This document shows, in pieces, positions 1-6,435 of a DNA stretch of 10,339 bases; position 1 is the first letter of the stretch; the number at the start of each line of letters is the position of its first letter. Under the pieces are notes generated by a model. The model ran no database searches, was not told the origin of the DNA, and saw only the letters and a list, made by a program, of their open reading frames with translations. This DNA is from CAZZCP01 sp964653235 (GTDB taxonomy: Bacteria > Bdellovibrionota > Bdellovibrionia > Bdellovibrionales > UBA840). A program made the position numbers and the translations under genes. The stretch is from assembly GCA_964653235.1 (NCBI GenBank), contig CAZZCP010000078.1, positions 1 through 10,339 on the forward strand, in the 5' to 3' direction.

Positions 1-29
1 AGTACTTACAAAAACAAGGGCATTATAAA

Positions 30-67
30 AAGTGAAATAAAAGGGAGCAGTTTATAAAGTTTCACTT
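30..67 (+). repeat. Dispersed repeat, copy 1, with palindromic arms
   Basis: Bases 30-50 (starting AAGTGAAAT, ending GGGAGCAG) are identical to bases 9251-9271 and to the reverse complement of 9101-9121. The match to the second of these extends to 33 bases (30-62 against 9089-9121 reversed) with one mismatch. In this copy AAGTGAAA (30-37) is answered by TTTCACTT (60-67), an 8-bp perfect inverted repeat with a 22-base spacer. The right arm overlaps the -35 box of the sigma-28 promoter, so the palindrome could be an operator or an RNA hairpin. The function is not known. Confidence 0.8.
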
Positions 68-81
68 AGCTTTTCCGATGC
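55..81 (+). promoter_or_regulatory. Sigma-28 (FliA-type) promoter
   Basis: TAAAGTTT (55-62) is a perfect match to the enterobacterial FliA -35 element. After exactly 11 bases comes TCCGATGC (74-81), which keeps the CCGAT core of the consensus GCCGATAA. Transcription would start near base 88, just upstream of the ribosome binding site AGGAG (94-98) and the ATG at 106. Spacing, both boxes and the position before a gene all agree. This predicts co-expression with flagellar or motility-phase genes. Confidence 0.8.
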
Positions 82-105
82 ACTTATACGCACAGGAGAT
101 GAGCA

Positions 106-369
106 ATGAAGTACTGTCTACTAGTTCTACTTTTTTTTACAAATTCAATTTTTGCTGAAGAGATATCGATCAAACTTACTCAGGCACCAAAGCGAATTGT
201 TGAAAAGAAGTCAGATGCAGAAGTACAAAGAGATATTGCTTCAAGCCAAGATGTGAGCCTGTCTCTTGCCGAAAGCTATCAAGATCTAAATGAGAGAAAG
301 CCTATATGGCCCTCTGAAGAAGAAGTTTGGCAAGATGTTATTGAGTCTGACTTTGTCGAGAAGAATTAA
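106..369 (+). CDS. Small exported protein, unknown function
   Basis: This 87-residue protein has a clear Sec signal peptide: MKY, then a hydrophobic stretch ending in SIFA, with probable cleavage before EE at residue 18. The mature part is about 70 residues, hydrophilic and rich in Glu, Asp, Ser and Lys. It has two tryptophans near the C-terminus (KPIWPSEEEVW) and no transmembrane segment. The Cys at position 4 is not in a lipobox, so it is not an obvious lipoprotein. The start is secure: AGGAG lies seven bases before the ATG. I do not recognise the family. A sigma-28-type promoter lies directly upstream and a hairpin terminator directly follows the stop, so it is probably a single-gene transcript made with the motility regulon. 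It is likely periplasmic or secreted. Confidence 0.75.
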   Translation: MKYCLLVLLFFTNSIFAEEISIKLTQAPKRIVEKKSDAEVQRDIASSQDVSLSLAESYQDLNERKPIWPSEEEVWQDVIESDFVEKN

Positions 370-399
370 AAAAAGCCTGGATCTCTCCAAGCTTTTTTA
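368..399. terminator. Bidirectional intrinsic terminator
   Basis: The stem pairs AAAAAAGC (369-376) with GCTTTTTT (391-398). It continues, after one C/A mismatch, with TGGA/TCCA closing a four-base loop (382-385). The T-run on one side and the A-run on the other make it work both ways. It ends the small exported-protein gene on the plus strand and the rplM-rpsI operon on the minus strand, which converge here. Confidence 0.85.
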
Positions 400-422
400 T
401 AATTTCGAATTCAAAAGAAAAA

Positions 423-812
423 TTATCTTTTAGAGAACTGAAAGCTTCTGCGAGCTTTTGGCTTACCGTATTTTTTACGCTCGACCATTCTTGGGTCACG
501 AGTCAGGTAACCAGCCTTTTTCAGTACAGCGCGAGTTTCTTCGTTTAAAAGAGTCAAGGCACGAGCCAAACCATGTCTTACAGCACCAGCTTGTCCTCCA
601 GTTCCACCACCTGTTACGGTAACATTGAGGTCTACCTTGCCATTCATACCAGTGGCTTCAAGAGGCTGTAGAGCAATTTTGCGAGTCGTTGGAAGAGGGA
701 AGTAGTTTTCAAGGCTGCGACCATTGATTTTAATTTTGCCGCTACCTTGGCTCAAAAATACTCGAGCTGCGCTTTCTTTTCTTCTTCCAGTTGCGTAATA
801 AACTTCGCTCAT
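423..812 (-). CDS. rpsI: 30S ribosomal protein S9
   Basis: S9 is a small-subunit protein whose C-terminal tail reaches the P-site tRNA. The 129-residue length is normal for the family. Family hallmarks are visible: YATGRRKESAARV near the N-terminus, the glycine-rich TGGGTGGQAGAVRHGLARAL segment in the middle, LTRDPRMVERKKYGKPKARR, and the invariant C-terminal SKR. The ribosome binding site GGAG sits within the last codons of rplM, with only three bases between the rplM stop and this ATG, so the two genes are co-transcribed and probably translationally coupled. The transcript ends at the hairpin at about 369-398. Confidence 0.98.
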   Translation of the reverse strand: MSEVYYATGRRKESAARVFLSQGSGKIKINGRSLENYFPLPTTRKIALQPLEATGMNGKVDLNVTVTGGGTGGQAGAVRHGLARALTLLNEETRAVLKKAGYLTRDPRMVERKKYGKPKARRSFQFSKR

Positions 813-815
813 TTT

Positions 816-1253
816 TTATTGCTCCTTCAATTTCAATTCAACAGGGTTTTGAGCTTCGTGAGGATGCTCACTACCTGCATAGGCTTTTAAATTTTTTATG
901 ACTTTTCTAGAGAGACGATTCTTAGGAAGCATGCCTTTTACTGCATCTTCAATCATGAACTTTGGATTCTTCTCTTGCATCTCGCGCGCGCTCCACTCTT
1001 TGAGTGAGCCAAAAAAGCGAGAGTGTCGGTAGTACTTCATGGTTTCCATTTTGTTACCACTTAATTTAACTTTGTCAGAGTTGATTACAACAACATAATC
1101 GCCTGTGTCTACGTGAGGAGTAAAAGTGGGCTTGTTTTTTCCGCGAAGGATTTTAGCTACTTCTGTAGCAAGACGACCCAATTTTTGGTCTGTGGCATCA
1201 ATGATGTACCATTTTTTTTCGACTGTATCTGGTTTCGCAACCCAAGTTTTCAT
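816..1253 (-). CDS. rplM: 50S ribosomal protein L13
   Basis: L13 is an early-assembly large-subunit protein. The 145-residue length is typical. Recognisable segments are the N-terminal WYIIDATDQKLGRLATEVAKIL, then PHVDTGDYVVVINSDKVKLSGNK, YYRHSRFFGSLKEWSAREM, and AVKGMLPKNRLSRKVIKNLKAYAGSEHPHEAQNP. The ATG at 1253 is preceded by AAAGGA with good spacing. It is the first gene of the conserved rplM-rpsI pair and has its own promoter with a perfect -35 box just upstream. truA lies further upstream on the same strand, beyond the assembly gap. Confidence 0.98.
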   Translation of the reverse strand: MKTWVAKPDTVEKKWYIIDATDQKLGRLATEVAKILRGKNKPTFTPHVDTGDYVVVINSDKVKLSGNKMETMKYYRHSRFFGSLKEWSAREMQEKNPKFMIEDAVKGMLPKNRLSRKVIKNLKAYAGSEHPHEAQNPVELKLKEQ

Positions 1254-1282
1254 GATGGAATCCTTTTCAAATTAAGGGCCTA

Positions 1283-1311
1283 TAGATAGAGGCTACGGCA
1301 CTTCTTGTCAA
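1283..1311 (-). promoter_or_regulatory. Housekeeping promoter of rplM-rpsI
   Basis: Read on the minus strand, TTGACA (1311-1306) is a perfect sigma-70 -35 box. It is followed after 17 bases by TATCTA (1288-1283), which has the TAT start of a -10 box but matches only three of six bases. The start site would fall near 1276, leaving a leader of about 20 bases that includes the AAAGGA ribosome binding site of rplM. Its position right before a ribosomal-protein operon supports it. Confidence 0.6.
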
Positions 1312-1331
1312 GTTCCTCAGGGTATTTGGCA

Positions 1332-1341
1332 NNNNNNNNNN
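1332..1341. other. Assembly gap (10 N)
   Basis: Ten undetermined bases interrupt the region between truA and rplM. The true gap length is unknown. On its right flank are short inverted repeats (TGGT-GA-ACCA, and AACCAC-TTGG-GTGGTT at 1348-1363) that could form hairpins and may have disturbed sequencing. The missing 3' end of truA probably lies in or beside this gap. Confidence 0.97.
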
Positions 1342-1370
1342 TTGGTGAACCACTTGGGTGGTTTGCGATT

Positions 1371-2030
1371 TCACTCAGCCTCATTCTCGTTTTGCCACCT
1401 GAGCATGGCGCCCACCAAATTCCGCACCATTTGCTTGAGAAAGCCGCTGCCTTCTACCCAATATTCGACTTCATCTCCACAAACTCGCCACTCGCTCTGA
1501 AAGATCTTGCGAACCGTAGTATAAACCGGAGTTCCTTCGTTTTGAAAAGCTTCAAAATCATGCTCCCCTAGAAAAACAGAGGCCTGCTTTTGTAAATTCT
1601 CTAGGTTCAGTTCTTGAGGGTAAAAGAGAGTATAGCGCGAGCGCAAAGCACAGGGTACTCGGTGATGTAGCAGGCGATAGCAATAGCTTTTTTTCTCACA
1701 GCTCTCAAGTGCATGAAAGCTATCGGGGGCAGAGAGTATGTCTAAAATACTGATATCGGTGGGCAAATAAGAATTTAGAGCCCTTAATAGATCGTAGCGA
1801 CCCAAGTCTTTGGGAGAATCAAAGTGGGCAACTTGTGCCTGTGCATGAACCCCGGCATCGGTTCGTCCGCTACCCATCAAAGAGATCGGGCTTTGCAAAA
1901 TCTCAGACAAGGCTTTTTCAATGCATTCTTGTACACTTGGATTGTCGGGCTGTTTTTGCCATCCTTTGTAGTTTGTGCCATCGTAGGATATTACGAGTTT
2001 GATTCTGTTTTTGCGAAAGCTCATTTCCAT
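1371..2030 (-). CDS. truA: tRNA pseudouridine(38-40) synthase TruA, 3' end disrupted
   Basis: TruA converts uridines 38-40 of the tRNA anticodon arm to pseudouridine. The N-terminal KLVISYDGTNYKGWQKQP and the catalytic loop GRTDAGVHA, with its essential Asp, are intact. So are the ALNSYLP, DFEAFQNEG and FLKQMVRNLVGAML segments. The readable frame gives only 219 residues against roughly 250-270 for the family, ending abnormally as RWQNENEAE just after the conserved MVRNLVGAML. A shifted frame (minus strand, 1399 down to 1342) reads GGKTRMRLSEIANHPSGSP, which looks like the usual VGxGK continuation, and then runs into the N gap. An indel near 1400 or an assembly error is likely. The start at 2030 has AAAGG eight bases upstream. 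The gene is divergent from lipA. Confidence 0.9.
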   Translation of the reverse strand: MEMSFRKNRIKLVISYDGTNYKGWQKQPDNPSVQECIEKALSEILQSPISLMGSGRTDAGVHAQAQVAHFDSPKDLGRYDLLRALNSYLPTDISILDILSAPDSFHALESCEKKSYCYRLLHHRVPCALRSRYTLFYPQELNLENLQKQASVFLGEHDFEAFQNEGTPVYTTVRKIFQSEWRVCGDEVEYWVEGSGFLKQMVRNLVGAMLRWQNENEAE

Positions 2031-2074
2031 GTATCTTGCCTTTAAACGAGGCTAAGGATATTAAAGAGGGACCT

Positions 2075-3070
2075 ATGGCAAAAGAACCAATAACACCCAG
2101 TGTAAAATATACTGATCTGCCCATGATAGAAGGGGAGTATGTCGAGAAAAAACCCAAGTGGTTGAAAGTTCCCCTCGCACATGGAGAAAAGTACCAAAAC
2201 CTAAAAGCAATGATGAAAGAGCTCAACTTGGCCACGGTTTGCCAAGAAGCTGCTTGTCCGAATATTGGCGAGTGTTGGAAGGGGGGAACTGCCACCATTA
2301 TGATAATGGGAGATACCTGCACCCGAGGTTGCCGTTTTTGCAATGTCAAAACCGCAAACCCCAAATTTCAACTGCCGCTCGATAAAGACGAGCCCTATAA
2401 GGTGGGTTTTGCAGCGGCACAAATGGATTTAGAGTACATCGTTCTTACAAGTGTAGATCGCGATGATCTCAAAGATGGCGGCGCCTCTCACTTTGCGAAG
2501 ACGGTAGAGGTGATCAAAGAAAACAATGCAAAAATTTTGATTGAGGTTTTAACTCCCGATTTTGATGGTAATTTAGAGCACATCGAAACTTTGGTTCGCG
2601 CCAAGCCAGATGTCTTTGCCCAAAATGTAGAAACCGTAGAGCGTTTGACTCGCAAGGTTCGAGACCCAAGAGCCGGCTATTGGAAGACTCTCAATGTTTT
2701 AAAAGCTGTTAAAGAAATCGATCCGAGCCGTTATACTAAAACTTCGATTATGTTGGGCTTGGGCGAAACCGACGAAGAAGTTTTGCAGACCTTGAAAGAC
2801 TTAAGATCAGTGGCCTGTGATGTGGTGACTTTTGGGCAATATTTACAGCCGACCAAGAAGCATCTTAAAGTGGTCGAATTTATTAAGCCTGAAAAATTTG
2901 AGGAATGGCAAAAGATAGCTGAGGATATGGGTTTTCTCTATGTTGCAAGCGGCCCCTTGGTGAGGAGCTCTTACCGAGCGGGTGAATTTTTTATGACAGG
3001 AATGATACGAAGAAATCAACAAGGATTGGGCACAGGACCAACTCCCTTAGCCACTACAGAGGAGAGATAA
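2075..3070 (+). CDS. lipA: Lipoyl synthase (radical SAM)
   Basis: LipA inserts two sulfur atoms into protein-bound octanoyl chains, completing lipoate on E2 and related domains. With the ATG at 2075 the protein has 331 residues, within family range. Both iron-sulfur sites are visible. The auxiliary cluster cysteines are C56, C61 and C67 (CQEAACPNIGEC). The radical-SAM CxxxCxxC is C82, C86 and C89 (CTRGCRFC). The C-terminal RSSY motif (297-300), which contributes the serine ligand in this family, is present. The start was chosen because GAGGG (2066-2070) precedes this ATG; an in-frame TTG at 2036 has no such site. It is the first gene of the lipA-E2-lpdA-lipB operon, and its stop directly abuts the E2 ATG (TAAATG). 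Confidence 0.97.
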   Translation: MAKEPITPSVKYTDLPMIEGEYVEKKPKWLKVPLAHGEKYQNLKAMMKELNLATVCQEAACPNIGECWKGGTATIMIMGDTCTRGCRFCNVKTANPKFQLPLDKDEPYKVGFAAAQMDLEYIVLTSVDRDDLKDGGASHFAKTVEVIKENNAKILIEVLTPDFDGNLEHIETLVRAKPDVFAQNVETVERLTRKVRDPRAGYWKTLNVLKAVKEIDPSRYTKTSIMLGLGETDEEVLQTLKDLRSVACDVVTFGQYLQPTKKHLKVVEFIKPEKFEEWQKIAEDMGFLYVASGPLVRSSYRAGEFFMTGMIRRNQQGLGTGPTPLATTEER

Positions 3071-4357
3071 ATGGCAACGAAAGAAATCAAATTACCAGAC
3101 ATTGGCGAAGGTGTAACTGAGGGAGAGCTGGTTGGCTGGCTCGTCAAAGAGGGAGATCAAATTGAACTCGATCAACCTGTGGTGGAGTTGATGACAGACA
3201 AAGCCACTGTTGAAATTCCTTGCTCCACTCCAGGCACTGTAAAAGAGTTGAAGTTTTCAGAAGGAGATACCATTGAAGTCGGATCTGTCTTTATGGTCAT
3301 CGAAGAAGGTGCTACGGCCGCTGCCTCAGCTCCTGCTGAAAAAACTGCTGCACCTGCTGCGCCCCAAGCAGCATCGGCTCCAAGCCCTGCACCTGCCAGT
3401 TTTAATGGTGGAGGCGGTGGAATGGAAGTGGTACCGCCAGCGGCAGAATCTCATGTCTTAGCTTCACCTTCGACTCGTCGTCTCGCTCGAGAGAGCAATG
3501 TCAATATCAACCAAATTAGCGGAACCGGTTTGGCCGGCCGAGTGACTCGTGACGATGTCTTGGCTCGATCGGGAAGTGCCGCTCCTTCAACGATTACTAC
3601 TCCACAAGCAAAAACCAGTATTCCAAAGCCTGCCTATCGCGGACCCGCTGGCGCTACAGAAGAGCGTGTAGCCCTTCGCGGAATTCGCAAGAAAATTGCA
3701 GAGAATATGCAGCTCTACAAACAAATTATTCCTCACTTCTCGCTGATGGATGAGGCCGATGTCACTGAGCTTGTGAAAATGCGTTCTGCTCTCAAGAAAG
3801 AAGCTGAAAAAATGGGAGTAAAAGTTACTTATCTTCCCTTTGTGATGAAAGCTTTGATTGCTGCTTCACGTGATTTTCCGATGCTCAATGCTAGCATTGA
3901 TGATGAAGCCCAAGAGATTGTTTACAAAAACTATTTCAATATGGGTTTTGCTGCCGATACACCTCAGGGGCTTTTGGTTCCGGTTGTGAAAAATGCAGAA
4001 TCGAAGAGCATTCTTGAGATTAGCGCGGAGATTGTCGAACTTGCCGAAAAAGCAAGGGCCGGTAAATTGAGTTTAGATGAAATGCGCGGAGCCTCACTGA
4101 CCATTACCAATATTGGTAGTATTGGTGGTACCTATGCCACGCCAATCATCAACCACCCTGAGGTTGCGATTTTTGGAATGTACAAAATGACAGATAGACC
4201 GGTCCTGGTTGATGGCAAATGGCGCGCGCGCAAGTATATGAATTTGAGTGTAACAGCCGACCATAGATTGATTGATGGTGCAGTAGCGACTCGCTTTATG
4301 AATGAAGTTGTAAAACGCCTGCAAAATCCTGCACGTTTGATGTTAGATATGATTTAG
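3071..4357 (+). CDS. Dihydrolipoamide acyltransferase (E2) of a 2-oxoacid dehydrogenase complex
   Basis: E2 accepts the acyl group from E1 on its lipoyl arm and passes it to CoA. The 428 residues show the classic layout. One N-terminal lipoyl domain (about 1-78) carries the modified lysine K44 in MTDKATVE. An Ala/Pro-rich flexible linker (about 82-112) and a glycine patch follow. Next come a peripheral subunit-binding domain (about 129-165, ASPSTRRLARE...GRVTRDDVL) and the catalytic domain (about 195-428) with DHRLIDG, H398 and D402. The start has GGAG six bases upstream, and the gene follows lipA with no gap. The lipoyl domain (DIGEGVTEGELVGWLVKEGD) fits either a pyruvate (pdhC) or a branched-chain (bkdB) complex. 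No E1 gene is present to decide, so I leave the symbol open. Confidence 0.95.
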   Translation: MATKEIKLPDIGEGVTEGELVGWLVKEGDQIELDQPVVELMTDKATVEIPCSTPGTVKELKFSEGDTIEVGSVFMVIEEGATAAASAPAEKTAAPAAPQAASAPSPAPASFNGGGGGMEVVPPAAESHVLASPSTRRLARESNVNINQISGTGLAGRVTRDDVLARSGSAAPSTITTPQAKTSIPKPAYRGPAGATEERVALRGIRKKIAENMQLYKQIIPHFSLMDEADVTELVKMRSALKKEAEKMGVKVTYLPFVMKALIAASRDFPMLNASIDDEAQEIVYKNYFNMGFAADTPQGLLVPVVKNAESKSILEISAEIVELAEKARAGKLSLDEMRGASLTITNIGSIGGTYATPIINHPEVAIFGMYKMTDRPVLVDGKWRARKYMNLSVTADHRLIDGAVATRFMNEVVKRLQNPARLMLDMI

Positions 4358-4366
4358 GAGTCAAAA

Positions 4367-5794
4367 ATGGCAAAAGAATTTGATCTTGTAGTAATTGGTG
4401 CTGGCCCTGGTGGTTATGTAGCTGCGATTCGTTTGGCGCAACTAGGCAAAAAAGTTTGCGTGGTTGAGAGAGAATACCTCGGCGGAGTTTGTTTGAACGT
4501 GGGTTGTATTCCATCTAAAGCAATGATCTCGGCTGCTGGCTTTTTACATAAAACCGAGCATCAAGCAGAAGAAATGGGTTTTTCTTTTAATGGCAGAGTG
4601 AAGGTCGACTTTAGCAAACTGCAAAGCTGGAAGCAGACGGTCTGTGATCGCATGTCGGGCGGAGTAAAACAGCTGTTGAAAGGCAATAAAGTTGAAGTTG
4701 TTATGGGAGAGGCTAAATTTGAGACTCCCAATGATTTGGTGGTTAAAACGGCCGATGGCAAAAGTGAAAATCTCAAGGCCAAGAACTTTATCATTGCGAC
4801 CGGCTCTCGCCCCATTGAAATTCCTGGTTTTGCCTTTGATGAAGAGACAGTGCTTTCTTCTACTGGCGGGCTAGCTCAAGACAAGGCCTTAAAGTCTTTG
4901 CTCGTTATTGGTGGCGGTTATATTGGCCTCGAGATCAGCGGTTTTATGAACAAGCTTGGAACTGATGTAACTGTGGTTGAGGCCACAGAGAATATTTTAA
5001 GTGGCATTGTTGATAAAGAAGTAACTCAAACTCTCACTCGTAAACTCAAAACTCAAGGCGTTAAGATTCTCTACGGAACCAAAGCCAAAAGCTATAAGAA
5101 GACCACATCAGGTGTAACTGTTGAAGTTGAAAAAGAAGGCAAGACTGAAAAATTAGATGCCGAGAAAATTTTGGTCACTGTCGGAAGAAAGCCCAACTCC
5201 GATCAAATGAATCTCAAAGACATAGGACTTGCTATTGATGAGCGCGGCTTTTTAAAAGTAAATGAACAAATGCGAACCAATATTTCACATATTTTCGCAA
5301 TTGGTGATATTGCCAGCCAGCCTATGCTGGCGCACAAAGCGAGCCATGAAGGTGTTTTGGTTGCTGAAGTGATTGCAGGGCAAAACCGTGCCTTCGATGC
5401 CAAGACCATTCCGGCGGTGATCTTTACCGATCCAGAGATTGCTTCTGCCGGTATGACCGAAGAGGAGTGCAAAGCCAAAGGCTACACGGATTTAAAGATT
5501 TCCAAGTTTCCTTTTGCTGCCAATGGTAAAGCGGTCTCATTGATGGAAACCGATGGCTTTGTGAAGTATATTGCAGATGCAAAAACAGATGTGATTCTTG
5601 GTGTTCATATCATTGGCCCAGAGGCGAGCAATTTGATCAGCGAAGCTGTTCTTGCCATCGAGATGGGAGCCAGATTGCAAGATGTGGCTTTGAGTATTCA
5701 CCCTCACCCCACTCTGGGTGAGACGATGATGGAAGCTGCAGAGGCAACGCTGGGCCATGCCATTCACATCATTCAGAAACCTTTGAGAAAGTAA
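4367..5794 (+). CDS. lpdA: Dihydrolipoamide dehydrogenase (E3)
   Basis: E3 is an FAD enzyme that re-oxidises dihydrolipoamide on E2 and reduces NAD+. At 475 residues it is full length. Visible parts are the FAD-binding GAGPGG (11-16), the redox-active disulfide C42/C47 in GGVCLNVGCIPSK, the NAD-binding GGGYIGLE (182-189), a second FAD motif (TNISHIFAIGDIA), and the C-terminal catalytic HPHPTLGE with the H447/E452 pair contributed to the partner subunit. The ribosome binding site GGAG overlaps the E2 stop codon nine bases upstream of the start, and its own stop overlaps the lipB start (TAATG). It is the third gene of the operon, co-expressed with its E2 partner. Confidence 0.97.
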   Translation: MAKEFDLVVIGAGPGGYVAAIRLAQLGKKVCVVEREYLGGVCLNVGCIPSKAMISAAGFLHKTEHQAEEMGFSFNGRVKVDFSKLQSWKQTVCDRMSGGVKQLLKGNKVEVVMGEAKFETPNDLVVKTADGKSENLKAKNFIIATGSRPIEIPGFAFDEETVLSSTGGLAQDKALKSLLVIGGGYIGLEISGFMNKLGTDVTVVEATENILSGIVDKEVTQTLTRKLKTQGVKILYGTKAKSYKKTTSGVTVEVEKEGKTEKLDAEKILVTVGRKPNSDQMNLKDIGLAIDERGFLKVNEQMRTNISHIFAIGDIASQPMLAHKASHEGVLVAEVIAGQNRAFDAKTIPAVIFTDPEIASAGMTEEECKAKGYTDLKISKFPFAANGKAVSLMETDGFVKYIADAKTDVILGVHIIGPEASNLISEAVLAIEMGARLQDVALSIHPHPTLGETMMEAAEATLGHAIHIIQKPLRK

Positions 5795-6435
5795 TGCGTT
5801 TTGAAGACTGGGGTGAAATTTCCTATTCGCAAGCTCTAGCAAGACAATACGATCTGTTAGAGCAAGTGCTCGATGAGCCCTCTCAGGAGCGAGTGATCTT
5901 TTGCTCTCACCCCCCAGTTGTTACTCTTGGACGTGCAAGTAGCGATAAAGACCTATTGGGATGGCAAGGGGAGACCTACGAAGTCTCTCGAGGTGGAAAA
6001 GCCACCTATCATGGTCCTGGTCAACAAGTGATCTACCCCATTTTAGATTTAAAAAACAGAAAGAAAGATCTTCATTGGTTTTTGCGTGAACTGGAAAATG
6101 CAACGATCGAATGTTTGAAAACTTACGGGCTCAAGGCTTTAGGAAATCGTCCCGATGCCACTGGTGTGTGGATTGGAGATCGTAAGCTGGCATCGATTGG
6201 TATCGCAGTGAAGAGCTGGGTGACCTATCATGGGATAGCGATCAACCTTTACCAAGATCCCTTGGCTTTTCAGGGAATTTCTCCATGTGGGTTTCAAAGC
6301 TCAACTATGATTTCATTAGAAGAAATACGTACTGAAAAAATCGATCGAAAAAGTTTTCAGCAAGAATGGCTAAAAAACTTCTGGCAACTCATGGATCAAG
6401 GACAAGCCATCGATGACAATACTTTCCATTTCTAA
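5794..6435 (+). CDS. lipB: Octanoyltransferase LipB
   Basis: LipB moves octanoate from acyl carrier protein to lipoyl-domain lysines, the step before LipA. The 213-residue length is normal. The family signature RGGKATYHGPGQ (66-77) is complete. The catalytic dyad appears as K131 in RKLASIGIAVK and C165 in GISPCGF. Translation probably starts by coupling, because the ATG overlaps the lpdA stop by one base and no strong ribosome binding site is visible. It is the last gene of the operon. Its final 66 bases overlap the 3' end of the convergent alpha/beta-hydrolase-like gene, so the two messages share complementary 3' ends. No hairpin terminator is visible after the stop. Confidence 0.97.
   Translation: MRFEDWGEISYSQALARQYDLLEQVLDEPSQERVIFCSHPPVVTLGRASSDKDLLGWQGETYEVSRGGKATYHGPGQQVIYPILDLKNRKKDLHWFLRELENATIECLKTYGLKALGNRPDATGVWIGDRKLASIGIAVKSWVTYHGIAINLYQDPLAFQGISPCGFQSSTMISLEEIRTEKIDRKSFQQEWLKNFWQLMDQGQAIDDNTFHF

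Noticed and set aside
1280..1331. Minus-strand reading AKYPEELDKKC... left of the gap as the truA C-terminus
   Set aside because: It overlaps the likely rplM promoter and lacks the AGxTAPxxGL pattern expected there. With the gap length unknown, the frame cannot be linked to truA.
1305..1571. Plus-strand open frame across the N gap
   Set aside because: It runs through undetermined bases and lies antisense to truA, which has clear family motifs.
2036..2064. Possible lipA promoter TTGCCT-N17-TATTAA (2036-2041 and 2059-2064)
   Set aside because: Transcription would start only a few bases before the ATG at 2075 and would exclude the GAGGG ribosome binding site. The real promoter may lie inside the truA 5' region, where nothing clear is seen.
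2036..2074. TTG at 2036 as an earlier lipA start
   Set aside because: It has no ribosome binding site, while the ATG at 2075 has GAGGG directly upstream and gives a normal-length protein.
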